From: Actinomycetota bacterium
GTDB taxonomy: Bacteria; Actinomycetota; Actinomycetes; S36-B12
Length of the DNA: 38,835 nucleotides
Direction of reading: 5' to 3'
NCBI GenBank assembly: GCA_016870515.1
Contig: VGBL01000020.1
Span: 1-38,835 of the forward strand
The notes under the pieces were generated by a model that was given only the letters and a program-made list of their open reading frames with translations, ran no database searches and was not told the DNA's origin. Of this stretch, positions 30,625 through 38,776 are shown one piece after another. Position 1 is the stretch's first letter. Each line of letters opens with the position of its first letter. Made by a program: the position numbers and the translations under genes.

Positions 30625-32640
30625 TCACGGCGCAGGGAAGGTCAGCGTGGCTGGGCCGAGCGCGCCGGTCACCCGCAGCGTGGCCAGCGCGCCGTCGGTG
30701 TCGGCGTTCCATGACCCGGTGACGGTGCGCACGCTGCTGCTCGCTGGCACCCGCAGATCAACCGACACGGACGCGGTCCTGCGATTCCATGTCACGGTCC
30801 CACTCACGGGCAGGTCTCGCACGAGCTTGACGCCGTCGAGGGTGAAGCGCACACGCTTGGTGCCGGAGTAGCGCCACTCGCCACCGCGCAGGCCGAAGCC
30901 GGTGTCGGAGTAGCCCTGCCACCATCGGTCGATGAGGTCCGCTGCGGTGTTGGCGGCGGCGACGGTCACGCGCGAGCGCTCATCATCGGCAACCCCGGCA
31001 GGCAGTTGCACGCCGGCGAGCTCGCGCGGGTAGGTGCCGACCGCGCGGATGGGCGGCGCCGTGGACGCGCACTCCTCGAGCGCGAGCGGGATCTCAATAT
31101 CTCCCGTGCGGATGACGTGCCGCACGAGCTGCGCGCCGCACGAGTCGGGACCGGCGCCCCCGACGACGTGCAGGCCGTTGGCGACGACGATGTGCCGCGA
31201 GCGGGTGAAGCGCTCAGCCACCATGTCGCCCTCGGCCGCGGTCGTGATCGTGTCGAGCTCACCCGAGAGCACGAGCGTGGGAACGGCCGGGTAGGCGCCA
31301 TCGAGCGGCCGAGGTGGGCCGAAGGACGCCCCAGCGGGAGGCCTCGGCCATTCCAGGCACATACCAAAGGAGATCCAGCCCGAGCGCTTGTACTCGCGAA
31401 TCGAGAACGGCGCATAGATGCCAGGCCGTGACTTCTCCTTGCGCGCGAGCGCCTCGCGGTATTGCTGCTGGCGCGCGCCCGGTGATCGACGCAGGTCGAA
31501 CAGCTGCGGGTAGTCGTGGCATGACACCGCAGCCTCAGCCCCGTAGCTGTATTGCCGCGGGTTGTTGGAGGTATCGCCGGTCCACCAGTACTCCGCGAAG
31601 AGTCGGCCCAGTGGTCGTGCATCGCCGTCGAGCGCAGCGCGCACGGCGCCGGTGAACTCGCGGTAGGTCGGTGAGAGATAGGTGGCGTTGTAGGCGACGC
31701 CGGCGACCGCCTCGGGGTCGAGCACGACGCGATGGAATCGGCCGTCGCCACCTGGTGCCCGCACGCTCATCGGCCTCTCGCGCAATCGGTCGAGCAGGGT
31801 CTCCAGCAGCGGCATGGGCAGTCCGGGCTCGCTGGCGCACAGCTCGCTTCGCGCGCAGACGGCGGTGAAGGCGCGGCGCAGGGCCGGGCCCTGGGTCGGG
31901 TACCACGCGGACTCGCCGTAGGTCGGGTAGGCGCCGTCGAGGATTAGAGTGCGCAGTCGGTCGCCGTGGCGGCCGGCGAAGGCCTGCGCGAAGAACGTGC
32001 CGTAGGAGTCGCCGTACATGTCGACCTGGTCGATCTCCAGCGCGTCGAGCACCGCGGCGAGGTCGTCGGCGGATGCCTCACTCCCGTAGGAGTAGGAGCG
32101 GTCGCCGAGCGAGCGGCCGCAAACGCCCACGGCGCGCACGTAGGACATCGTGCCGTTGTCGAGCGCGGGGCACGCGACGACGGCGGTGCGACCCGTGCCG
32201 CGCTGGTCGACCAGGAGCATGTCGTGATTGGACAGCAGATCGCCGTACATCTCTGCAAACCACTCTCCCGACCCCGTCGTGCTGTAGCCGGGGCCGCCTT
32301 CATGCGGCACGAGCGTGCCGATCGACCGGCCGGATGCCGCGGGAATCCAAGCGAAGCCGACCTTGAAAGTGCCGGCCACGCGGCCGGACTCATCCCAACC
32401 TCGCGTGATGTGCCCGCAGTAGGCATCACGCATCACGGGGCACGGTGTGAGCTCGACACTGCCGACGCGCAGCACCTTCGCCCCGTTCTTCGCTAGATTT
32501 AGGGCACTTTCCGCCCTGAGATTTCCCAGATACGGCGCAGCGCTGGCGCAAGCGACTGCATTCACGAGGCCGACGGCCAGAGCCGCGGCGAGGAGTCGGC
32601 GATTCCAATGCACGCCCCATGGTTGCAGCCCACCTGGCAT
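30625..32640 (-). CDS. Exported S33-type alpha/beta hydrolase (tripeptidyl aminopeptidase-like)
   Basis: This is a protein of about 671 residues with an N-terminal export signal (RRLLAAALAVGLVNAVACAS). The hydrolase core shows the oxyanion region HEGGPGYSTTGS, LVDQRGTGR, the nucleophile elbow GDSYGTFFAQAF (Ser212 with this start), an acid in LSGELDTITT and a His in VANGLHVVGG. This is the tripeptidyl/prolyl aminopeptidase family S33 with a TAP-like C-terminal part. A further strand-rich domain of about 120 residues closes the protein. Paired cysteines fit an exported enzyme. ATG 32640 is chosen; GTG 32613 would also keep the signal peptide. It is on the minus strand upstream of the amine oxidase gene, 36 bp apart, and may be in one transcript with it and the cysteine protease. 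Confidence 0.85.
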   Translation of the reverse strand: MPGGLQPWGVHWNRRLLAAALAVGLVNAVACASAAPYLGNLRAESALNLAKNGAKVLRVGSVELTPCPVMRDAYCGHITRGWDESGRVAGTFKVGFAWIPAASGRSIGTLVPHEGGPGYSTTGSGEWFAEMYGDLLSNHDMLLVDQRGTGRTAVVACPALDNGTMSYVRAVGVCGRSLGDRSYSYGSEASADDLAAVLDALEIDQVDMYGDSYGTFFAQAFAGRHGDRLRTLILDGAYPTYGESAWYPTQGPALRRAFTAVCARSELCASEPGLPMPLLETLLDRLRERPMSVRAPGGDGRFHRVVLDPEAVAGVAYNATYLSPTYREFTGAVRAALDGDARPLGRLFAEYWWTGDTSNNPRQYSYGAEAAVSCHDYPQLFDLRRSPGARQQQYREALARKEKSRPGIYAPFSIREYKRSGWISFGMCLEWPRPPAGASFGPPRPLDGAYPAVPTLVLSGELDTITTAAEGDMVAERFTRSRHIVVANGLHVVGGAGPDSCGAQLVRHVIRTGDIEIPLALEECASTAPPIRAVGTYPRELAGVQLPAGVADDERSRVTVAAANTAADLIDRWWQGYSDTGFGLRGGEWRYSGTKRVRFTLDGVKLVRDLPVSGTVTWNRRTASVSVDLRVPASSSVRTVTGSWNADTDGALATLRVTGALGPATLTFPAP

Positions 32641-32739
32641 CAGTCCAGAGTCGAACGGGCCGGGGGTGGCCCCCGGCGAATCCCTCGGCGCGCCTCCCAA
32701 TATCCTTCACTGGTCTTCGACACCGGTTCGGCGGCGATG

Positions 32740-32812
32740 GTCCCCATCGTCTAGCGGCCTAGGACTCCGCCCTTTCAAGGCGGCAGCGCGGGTTCGAATC
32801 CCGTTGGGGACA
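32740..32812 (+). tRNA. trnE: tRNA-Glu (anticodon TTC)
   Basis: A 73-nt cloverleaf: acceptor GTCCCCA pairs with TGGGGAC, discriminator A. The anticodon stem-loop CCGCCCTTTCAAGGCGG gives TTC, and the T arm is CGGGTTCGAATCCCG. CCA is not encoded. It is followed 19 bp later by tRNA-Asp on the same strand, a common Glu-Asp cluster. Confidence 0.96.
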
Positions 32813-32831
32813 CTGGTCTCAGCACCATCGA

Positions 32832-32905
32832 GGCCCCGTAGCGCAGTTGGTTAGCGCGCCGCCCTGTCACGGCGGAGGTCGCGGGTTCGAGTCCCGTCGG
32901 GGTCG
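32832..32905 (+). tRNA. trnD: tRNA-Asp (anticodon GTC)
   Basis: A 74-nt cloverleaf: acceptor GGCCCCG pairs with CGGGGTC (one G:U), discriminator G. The anticodon stem-loop CCGCCCTGTCACGGCGG gives GTC. The T arm is CGGGTTCGAGTCCCG. The bases CCA follow directly at 32906-32908, so CCA may be encoded. Confidence 0.96.
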
Positions 32906-32949
32906 CCACGCCAGCCCGCGCCACGTACCGTTTCTGGAGTTGGCGTGGC
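32905..32949 (+). terminator. Possible terminator hairpin after the tRNA pair
   Basis: GCCACGCCA at 32905-32913 pairs perfectly with TGGCGTGGC at 32941-32949. The loop is 27 bases, and a pyrimidine-rich tract with CCTTTTC follows at 32960-32966. It would separate the tRNA transcript from the solute-binding protein operon starting at 33009. The left arm begins at the last tRNA base, so it might instead be a processing structure. Confidence 0.45.
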
Positions 32950-33008
32950 ATTCGCCCCACCTTTTCGCCGGTCGGCAGGCAGACTGATAGTCGCCTGAGG
33001 AGGTCGCC

Positions 33009-34838
33009 GTGGTCGCGCTGCGCATTGTCGTCTCCGCCCTGCTCGCCGCCGCCAGCCTGACCGCCTTGCCGGCAGCCTCGGCGGCTGAGGATTCCACCCT
33101 CACCATCGGCATGACCGTGCCGATCGAGAACCCCAATATCTGGGCGATCAACTCCAGCAGCGAGTGGGCGGCTGTCACTTTGCAGTACGACATGATGTTG
33201 AAGTTCTCCGACGACGACCTCAGCGCGGCACCAAGCCTGGCCACCGGGTGCGAGCCCAGCGCCGACTACACGCGATGGACCTGCGCGATCCGCGGGGGCG
33301 CCACCTGGAGCGACGGCACGCCGCTCACCTCGCGCGACATCGCCTTCACCTACCGCTTCGTCATCGATCAGGGCTTCCCCTACTTCTCGGGGTATTTCCC
33401 CGAGGGATCGACCTTCGAGACGCCGGACGACAACACCCTCATCTGGGTCACGCCCGAGCCGAGCCGCGGGCCGGAGGTGCCGGCGTGGGTGTACATCGTG
33501 CCCGAGCACATCTGGTCGCCGTACGTCGGCAAGACCAACCGGGAGATCAAGCAGGCGCAGGCGCTCCCCACCGTCTCGTCCGGTCCCTACGTCATGACCG
33601 AGGCGGTGCCCGGGCAGAGCTGGACCTTCGAGCGCAACCCCTATTTCTGGGGGGACGAGCCGGCCTACGACCGCATCGTCTACCGCCTCTACACCAATCA
33701 GGAGGGGATGGTCCAGGCGCTGAGGAACGGCGAAATCCAGATCGCCGACGGCATCGAGAGCGCCCTACTGCCGGCCGTGGAGGCCATCCCCGATGTCGTC
33801 GTGCAGAAGGTCACAGCCGACTCCTGGACCAATCTCGCCTTTAACTTCGGCGGGCAGGACCCCGCGTCCGCACCGCTGCGAGCGCTGCAAGACCTGCGCG
33901 TGCGCAAGGCCATCGCGATGGCGATCGATAAGCAGGCCATCGTCGACAAGGCTTACCAGGGAGCAGCCTCTCCCGGGGAGACGATCATTCGGCCGCTGTC
34001 GGTCTACTGGCACCTCGACATCCCCGACGACCAGGTCATCCCCTACGACCCCGACGGTGCCAACGTCATGCTCGACGAGGCCGGCTATGCGCGTGGCGAC
34101 GACGGCATCCGCATCGACCCCGAGACAGGCGACCGCCTCGTCATCCGCATGCCCACCTCCAATGACACGCCCGGCAGCGAGATCGCGGGCAAACTCATCA
34201 CTTCCTTCCTGCAGCAGATCGGCATCGAGGTCAACGCGCAACCGGTGAGCGCGGGGAAGATCTACGACATGCAGCAGTCGGGCGACTTCGATGCCTACAT
34301 CTGGTACTGGTCTGGCGATCCTGATCCCAACTACCAGCTGTCGGTCTTCACTTCGGCCGCGTGCGGCGACCTCAGCGACGGCTGCTGGCAGGACCCGACG
34401 TACGACGCGCTCGTGGAGAAGCAAGCCGCGATCCTCGACCAGGATGAGCGCCTGGTGATCGTGCGCGAGGCGCAGCAGTACGTCTACGACCAGGTGCCGG
34501 CCATCCCGCTGGCCTACCCCAACGCCATCGTGGCCTACCGCTCCGACCTGGTCACCGGGCTCACCCCCGTCCCCGCGGGCGATGGATACCTCACGCCGTC
34601 GTACTCCTACACCAGCCTGGTGACCGCGCGTCCAGCAACGTCGGATGGCGAGGCCAGCGCACCCGCATCGCCCGGAGCATCAGCGGAGCCGGGCGCGCCC
34701 CAGGCGGCGCCCTCACTGGCGGGATCGTCAGGAGTGCCCGTGTGGATCTGGGTACTCGTCGCCGCGGTCGTCGTCGTGATCCTGGTCGTCGTCGTGATGC
34801 GAAGCCGATCAGCAGCAGATCGGCCGGACACGCATTGA
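33009..34838 (+). CDS. Peptide-type ABC solute-binding protein (family 5) with C-terminal membrane anchor
   Basis: This 609-residue binding protein has a signal peptide (VVSALLAAASLTALPAASA) without a lipobox cysteine. The family 5 (OppA/DppA-like) domain follows: PNIWAINSSSEWAAVTLQYD, IRGGATWSDGTPLTSRDIAF, the WTFERNPYFWGDEPAYDRIV segment and LQDLRVRKAIAMAIDKQAIV. After about residue 540 comes a Ser/Pro/Ala linker and a membrane helix (WIWVLVAAVVVVILVVVV) with a basic tail. The protein is therefore anchored by its C-terminus instead of a lipid. It would deliver a peptide or similar ligand to the permeases encoded next. GTG 33009 has GAGGAGG at 32997-33003. The stop overlaps the next gene's TTG start. 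Confidence 0.93.
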   Translation: MVALRIVVSALLAAASLTALPAASAAEDSTLTIGMTVPIENPNIWAINSSSEWAAVTLQYDMMLKFSDDDLSAAPSLATGCEPSADYTRWTCAIRGGATWSDGTPLTSRDIAFTYRFVIDQGFPYFSGYFPEGSTFETPDDNTLIWVTPEPSRGPEVPAWVYIVPEHIWSPYVGKTNREIKQAQALPTVSSGPYVMTEAVPGQSWTFERNPYFWGDEPAYDRIVYRLYTNQEGMVQALRNGEIQIADGIESALLPAVEAIPDVVVQKVTADSWTNLAFNFGGQDPASAPLRALQDLRVRKAIAMAIDKQAIVDKAYQGAASPGETIIRPLSVYWHLDIPDDQVIPYDPDGANVMLDEAGYARGDDGIRIDPETGDRLVIRMPTSNDTPGSEIAGKLITSFLQQIGIEVNAQPVSAGKIYDMQQSGDFDAYIWYWSGDPDPNYQLSVFTSAACGDLSDGCWQDPTYDALVEKQAAILDQDERLVIVREAQQYVYDQVPAIPLAYPNAIVAYRSDLVTGLTPVPAGDGYLTPSYSYTSLVTARPATSDGEASAPASPGASAEPGAPQAAPSLAGSSGVPVWIWVLVAAVVVVILVVVVMRSRSAADRPDTH

Positions 34839-35776
34839 GGTCAGGCGCGCTCGACCTGCGCTTCGTCGCGCTCAGGGCGGGCTACGCGCTGCTGACCCTC
34901 GCCTTCATCCTCGCGGTCAACTTCTTCCTCTTCCGGATCATGCCGGGCGATCCGATCGCGCTGCTGGCGCGCAGCCAGCGGCTCTCCCCGGAGGCACTGG
35001 AGGAGCAGCGACGGGCGTTCGGACTCGACCAGCCACTCCTCGTGCAGTTCGTCGTCTACTTGCGCGAGACGCTCACCGGCCAGCTCGGAGTCTCCCTGGT
35101 CTCCGGCGTGGACGTTGTCGACCTCATCGCCTCGCGCTTGTGGCCGACCATCCTGCTCGTCGGCGTCGGCACCCTGCTCGCCGCGGTCATCGGCGTGCTC
35201 ATCGGAATCCGTGGGGGCTGGCGGCGCGGGAGCACCTTCGACTCGAGCAGCCTCTACTCCTCCCTCGTGCTCTACTCCACGCCCGAGGGCTGGCTCGGCA
35301 TGCTGCTCCTGCTGCTCTTCGCCGGCTGGCTCCGCTGGTTCCCGGCAGGCGGCTTCTCCAGCGCCGCCAGCCTGGCCCTGCCCGTGCTCGCCCTGTCGCT
35401 GGGCTACGTCGGGCAGTACGCGATCGTCATGCGCTCGAGCATGATCGAGGTGAAGGCGCAGCCCTACATCACCCTCGCGCGCGCTAAGGGACTGTCCGAT
35501 CCCGACGTGAGGCGCCGCCACGCGGTGCCCAACGCCGTGCTGCCGACGTTCACGCTCGTCGTGCTCAGCGTGGGCTTCATCCTCGGCGGGGCGATCGTCA
35601 TCGAGACCGTCTTCTCCTGGCCCGGCATCGGGCTGCTGACATATGAGGCCATCAACACCCTGGACTACCCCGTGCTGCAGGGCGTCTTCCTGGTAAGCAG
35701 CGCTGCCGTGATCCTCGCGGCGTTCATCGCCGACATTGCCTACGGCGCGATCGACCCGCAGGTGCGGCAGTCATGA
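34835..35776 (+). CDS. ABC transporter permease, DppB/OppB type
   Basis: This 313-residue permease has the N-terminal ALLTLAFILAVNFFLFRIMP, then GDPIALLARSQRLSPEALEE, which is characteristic of DppB. It continues with about six membrane helices and the coupling loop YITLARAKGLSDPDVRRRHA, followed by the VPNAVLPTFTLVVLSVGFIL end. The start is TTG at 34835, overlapping the binding protein stop as TTGA. An upstream GTG at 34742 would extend into the previous gene with a polar, Arg-rich stretch and is rejected. Its stop overlaps the next gene as ATGA. Confidence 0.93.
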   Translation: MRSGALDLRFVALRAGYALLTLAFILAVNFFLFRIMPGDPIALLARSQRLSPEALEEQRRAFGLDQPLLVQFVVYLRETLTGQLGVSLVSGVDVVDLIASRLWPTILLVGVGTLLAAVIGVLIGIRGGWRRGSTFDSSSLYSSLVLYSTPEGWLGMLLLLLFAGWLRWFPAGGFSSAASLALPVLALSLGYVGQYAIVMRSSMIEVKAQPYITLARAKGLSDPDVRRRHAVPNAVLPTFTLVVLSVGFILGGAIVIETVFSWPGIGLLTYEAINTLDYPVLQGVFLVSSAAVILAAFIADIAYGAIDPQVRQS

Positions 35777-36666
35777 CGACGATCGCGTGGCAGCGCCGAC
35801 GCAGGTCCTGGGCGACGACGTGGGCGCTGTTTCGCCGCAACCGACGCGGCACGGTCGGCCTCGTCATCCTCATCGTCTTCGCCGCATTGGCGCTGCTGGC
35901 GCCCCTGCTGGTCGCGCCGGCCGATATCGATCCCGCGCTCGCCCCCAACAGCCCGCTGCAGCCGCCGGGGCAGGCGCCCCCGCTGGGGACCGACCTCTTC
36001 GGCCGCGCCGTGATCGACATGCTCATCGTGGGCAGTCGCGTGTCCCTAACGGTCGGCGTGCTCGCCACACTCGGCGCCGTGGTCATCGGCGCGACCATGG
36101 GCCTGTTCGCCGGCTACTACTCTGGTCGCTCCCTCGGCACGATGCTCACCGCGCTGACCGACTGGTTCCTGGTGATCCCCTGGCTGGTCCTGGCGATCGT
36201 GCTCGCCGCTATCCTCGGCCCCAATCTGCTCAATGTCATCGTCGTCATCGCGGTCACGTCGTGGGCGCTGACGGCCCGGCTTGTGCGGGCGCAGACGCTC
36301 GTGGTGCGGGAGCAGCCCTTCGTCGAGCGGGCCCGCGCCCTGGGCGCGGGCGACGCTGCGATCATCACGCGTCAGGTCCTGCCCTCGGTGGCGCCGGTGA
36401 TCGTCGCGCAGGGCGTGCTCACCGTGGCTGTGGCGATCCTGTCCGAGACGACCCTGGCACTGCTGGGCCTGGGGGATCCGGACTCCCTGTCGTGGGGCCG
36501 TATGATTCAGGAGGCCTTCAACGCCGGTGCCATGTCCAACGGCTACTGGTGGTGGATCCTGCCTCCCGGGATCTGCGTGATCCTGGTGACAATGGCGTTC
36601 ACGCTCGTTGGCTATGCCCTGGAGGAGATTTTGGACCCCCGACTAAGGAACAGTAAGACGCGGTGA
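35773..36666 (+). CDS. ABC transporter permease, DppC/OppC type
   Basis: This 297-residue permease begins WALFRRNRRGTVGLVILIVF, the OppC N-terminal domain. PPLGTDLFGRAVIDMLIVGS and GLFAGYYSGRSLGTMLTALT follow, with the coupling loop FVERARALGAGDAAIITRQV and a late WGRMIQEAF. Five to six helices are visible. It pairs with the DppB-like permease in the membrane. ATG 35773 overlaps the previous stop by four bases, and its own stop overlaps the PHP gene start. No ATP-binding subunit follows, so the ATPase must be supplied by another locus. Confidence 0.94.
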   Translation: MTTIAWQRRRRSWATTWALFRRNRRGTVGLVILIVFAALALLAPLLVAPADIDPALAPNSPLQPPGQAPPLGTDLFGRAVIDMLIVGSRVSLTVGVLATLGAVVIGATMGLFAGYYSGRSLGTMLTALTDWFLVIPWLVLAIVLAAILGPNLLNVIVVIAVTSWALTARLVRAQTLVVREQPFVERARALGAGDAAIITRQVLPSVAPVIVAQGVLTVAVAILSETTLALLGLGDPDSLSWGRMIQEAFNAGAMSNGYWWWILPPGICVILVTMAFTLVGYALEEILDPRLRNSKTR

Positions 36667-37625
36667 ACCCCTTCGATGCGCCCGGCGAGTGGCTGAAGTC
36701 TGCCCTGCACACGCACTCCACCGTCTCCGATGGCACATTGCCACCGGACGCCCTCGTCCAGGCGTACGTCGAGGCCGGATTCGACCTGGTGGCCATCACC
36801 GACCACTGGCGCTTGGCAACCCCGGCCCTGCGCGACGATGTCGTGCTCCTACCGGGAGCGGAGTTGGGCTTCGACATGGTGAGCCCGACCTATCCCCGGC
36901 AGTCTGCGGAGTTCCTCGTCTACGGACTCGACCATGTGCCCGACGACCCGGGGGGCAACCGCGACAATTGGCTTGTCAATGAGGTCGAGAACTGGGAGGT
37001 GCGCACCTTCCCCTCACTCACCGTCGGGATGGACTGGGTCGCGTCCATGGACGCCGTCGCCTACGTCGCGCATCCCTACTGGAACCACCTGCCCCAGGTC
37101 GAACTCACGTCTATGAGCGGCTTTGCTGGCATCGAGGTGCTCAACGGCGGCGCCCAGGCCGAGTGCGGACGCGGTGACTCCTCGCCCTGGTGGGACACCC
37201 TCCTCGGCCAGGGCCGCACAGCCTTCGGCATCGCCACCGACGATCAGCACTATCCGCTCTACGAACTCGGGCTGGCGTGGACGATGCTGCGGGTGCGGGA
37301 GCGCTCGCCGGAGGCCGCGCTGGAGGCCCTACGCACGGGCGCGGCGTACTTCTCCGAGGGCCCCGCGCTCTACGAGATGGCAGTGGTCGATGGCGGGGTC
37401 GAGGTCGCGTGCTCTCCGTGTCGCTCGGTGCTCGTGCAGGCGGAGGAGGAGTGGGGCACGTCGGTGAATGCCGGGCGCGACGGTCGTAAGCAGGGGCGCA
37501 TCCTCCAGACCACCGGCGATGGACTCATCACCCGCGCACTCGTGGAGACGCCACCCAATCTTCGCTACCGCCGCGTCACGATAGTGGACGCGGCAGGGCG
37601 ACGTGCCTGGAGCAATCCGCTCTGA
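36663..37625 (+). CDS. PHP-domain metal-dependent phosphoesterase, in transporter operon
   Basis: This 320-residue cytosolic protein has a PHP domain. Metal-binding positions are ALHTHSTVSDG (His16, His18, Asp23), AITDHW (Asp47, His48), LLPGAELGFD (Glu67), VAHPYWN and GIATDDQHY. Such proteins hydrolyse phosphoesters, for example of nucleotides or phosphorylated small molecules. The specific substrate is unknown. The last third is strand-rich without a clear family. GTG 36663 overlaps the permease stop (GTGA), so it is translated with the transporter. Its job may be to process the imported compound. A tRNA-Phe gene follows 46 bp later. Confidence 0.9.
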   Translation: MNPFDAPGEWLKSALHTHSTVSDGTLPPDALVQAYVEAGFDLVAITDHWRLATPALRDDVVLLPGAELGFDMVSPTYPRQSAEFLVYGLDHVPDDPGGNRDNWLVNEVENWEVRTFPSLTVGMDWVASMDAVAYVAHPYWNHLPQVELTSMSGFAGIEVLNGGAQAECGRGDSSPWWDTLLGQGRTAFGIATDDQHYPLYELGLAWTMLRVRERSPEAALEALRTGAAYFSEGPALYEMAVVDGGVEVACSPCRSVLVQAEEEWGTSVNAGRDGRKQGRILQTTGDGLITRALVETPPNLRYRRVTIVDAAGRRAWSNPL

Positions 37626-37671
37626 GAGCCAGCCGCCGGCCCTGCTAGCCTCTGCTGGCCCCGAAGGGCAC

Positions 37672-37745
37672 GGCCAGGTAGCTCAGTTGGTACGAGCGTC
37701 CGACTGAAAATCGGAAGGTCGGCGGTTCGACCCCGCCCCTGGCCA
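37672..37745 (+). tRNA. trnF: tRNA-Phe (anticodon GAA)
   Basis: A 74-nt cloverleaf: acceptor GGCCAGG pairs with CCTGGCC, discriminator A. The anticodon stem-loop CCGACTGAAAATCGG gives GAA, and the T arm GGCGGTTCGACCCCGCC is intact. CCA is not encoded. Its last 31 bases are repeated in degenerate form at 38746-38776. Confidence 0.96.
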
Positions 37746-37781
37746 CACTCCAAGAGCCGCTTCACGTGAGGGGATCAAACC

Positions 37782-37813
37782 GCCCCCCGGGACACCATCA
37801 CAGCCCTGGGGGC
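37782..37813 (+). terminator. Hairpin followed by a pyrimidine-rich tract, downstream of tRNA-Phe
   Basis: GCCCCCCGGG at 37782-37791 pairs with CCCTGGGGGC at 37804-37813 at 9 of 10 positions, with a 12-base loop. TTCGTCTCTC follows. It is a reasonable terminator for tRNA-Phe and any read-through from the transporter operon. Confidence 0.6.
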
Positions 37814-38166
37814 TTCGTCTCTCACGACATCTCATAAACGTCTCCCAATGGGCCCGAAGTGCCTCGTACTGCGTATCACTCGCAGCCTCCTGTGTCACGC
37901 TGCTGCCATGTCCTCGGGGGACTCGATCCGCGCATTCGGGATGGAGCCACGCGGATACCGCGTCAACTCCCGGGGCACGCACGTACTGTCCTCATGCGAG
38001 GCCCACAGGACCCGGCGACTGGCGCGGATCACCGGATTGGGCCCGTGGACATTCGCGAAGGTCATCGCGTCACGACCGAACAGAATCGCCGCCGTCAGCA
38101 TCGGCACACCCTTTACGTTCCCGAGTGGGGGATGCGTGAGGAGCCGTCGAATCGGGAGGATGGGTC
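37814..38166. other. Gene-poor stretch between tRNA-Phe and the cupin gene
   Basis: Short frames occur on both strands (for example 37848-38186 plus and 37895-38107 minus). None has a good ribosome binding site, domain motif or consistent codon use, and those reading into the tRNA give the familiar spurious tRNA-antisense peptide. I see no gene I can support. The composition looks a little less GC-rich than the flanking operons, consistent with foreign or decayed DNA. Confidence 0.4.
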
Positions 38167-38673
38167 ATGCTCAGAGGTCGTCGTGATCTGAATTCGTTCG
38201 TGGGGGCGCTCGTGATGGCCACTGTTGTGGCGGGCTGCTCCGCTCAGTCGTCCTCGGACCATGATGGGCATGACGGCGAGTCGGTCCTGACGATCAATGG
38301 GGAGATTCCGCCGAACAAGCCGACTCCGTTGACGGAGTCGACCGTCGTCGTCGACGTCGTCGAAGCCGGCCAGCGGCACGTCGTGTTCCGTGACGAGCGC
38401 CCAGCCGGGACTCGATCCCCGATCCATCTGCATCCGTACGGCGGCGTGACCTGCATGGTGTCCGGGGAGATGACGCTGTACCTGGAGGGGTCGGAGCCGC
38501 AGAGGGCGGGCCCCGGCCAGTGCTACTCGATGCCGCCCGGCAGGCCCATGACTGGCGTGAACACCGGTGACGGCGTCGCCATCCTATTCGACATCTTCAC
38601 AGTGCCTGAGGGCGAGGCGGTGTGGAAGGTCGTCGAGGAGGGCCAGCAGGACCTGCAGGAGAGTTTCGGCTAG
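38167..38673 (+). CDS. Cupin-domain lipoprotein
   Basis: This 168-residue protein starts with a lipoprotein signal (MATVVAGCS, Cys24 in a VAGC lipobox). A short Ser/Asp/His-rich linker follows. The cupin barrel occupies about residues 55-155: GTRSPIHLHPYGGVTCMVSG with His87 and His89 as likely metal ligands, then EMTLYLEGSEP and the second motif PGQCYSMPPGRPMTGVNTGD. It may bind a metal and a small ligand on the outer face of the membrane; catalytic activity is not evident. ATG 38167 has GGAGG at about 38155-38159. It lies alone inside the possible tRNA-Phe-flanked segment. Confidence 0.85.
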   Translation: MLRGRRDLNSFVGALVMATVVAGCSAQSSSDHDGHDGESVLTINGEIPPNKPTPLTESTVVVDVVEAGQRHVVFRDERPAGTRSPIHLHPYGGVTCMVSGEMTLYLEGSEPQRAGPGQCYSMPPGRPMTGVNTGDGVAILFDIFTVPEGEAVWKVVEEGQQDLQESFG

Positions 38674-38745
38674 CAACCTGTCCTCCCGAGACGGGCGGAC
38701 AAGGGCATGGCGTCGCACACAGCTTTCGCGAGCGTGCCCGGGCTC

Positions 38746-38776
38746 AAGGTCGGCATTCGACCCCGCCCCGGGCCAC
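38746..38776 (+). repeat. Degenerate copy of the tRNA-Phe 3' end (attachment-site candidate)
   Basis: AAGGTCGGC, then ATTCGACCCCGCCCC and GGGCCAC, match the tRNA-Phe 3' end at 37715-37746 except for one missing base, one G-to-A change and one T-to-G change. The copy is in the same orientation, as expected for an att site. The GAGCGT just upstream (38730-38735) also resembles the tRNA D-arm region, so it may be a longer decayed tRNA copy. The remaining bases to the window end hold no gene I can see. Confidence 0.6.

Larger units (their letters stand above)
37715..38776. mobile_element. Possible small integrated segment at tRNA-Phe, no integrase seen
   Basis: The segment is bounded by the tRNA-Phe 3' end (37715-37746) and a degenerate copy of it (38746-38776; about 29 of 32 aligned positions match, with one base missing). 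This is the pattern left by integration into a tRNA gene. Between the ends lie a gene-poor stretch and one cupin lipoprotein gene. No integrase or recombinase is visible, so it would be a remnant or a non-autonomous element. A decayed tRNA copy without any integration is an alternative. Confidence 0.35.

Noticed and set aside
37683-37982. Minus-strand frame reading through tRNA-Phe
   Set aside because: Its C-terminus (AGSNRRPSDFQSDART) is the well-known spurious translation of a tRNA gene's antisense strand. The rest has no integrase or other motif.
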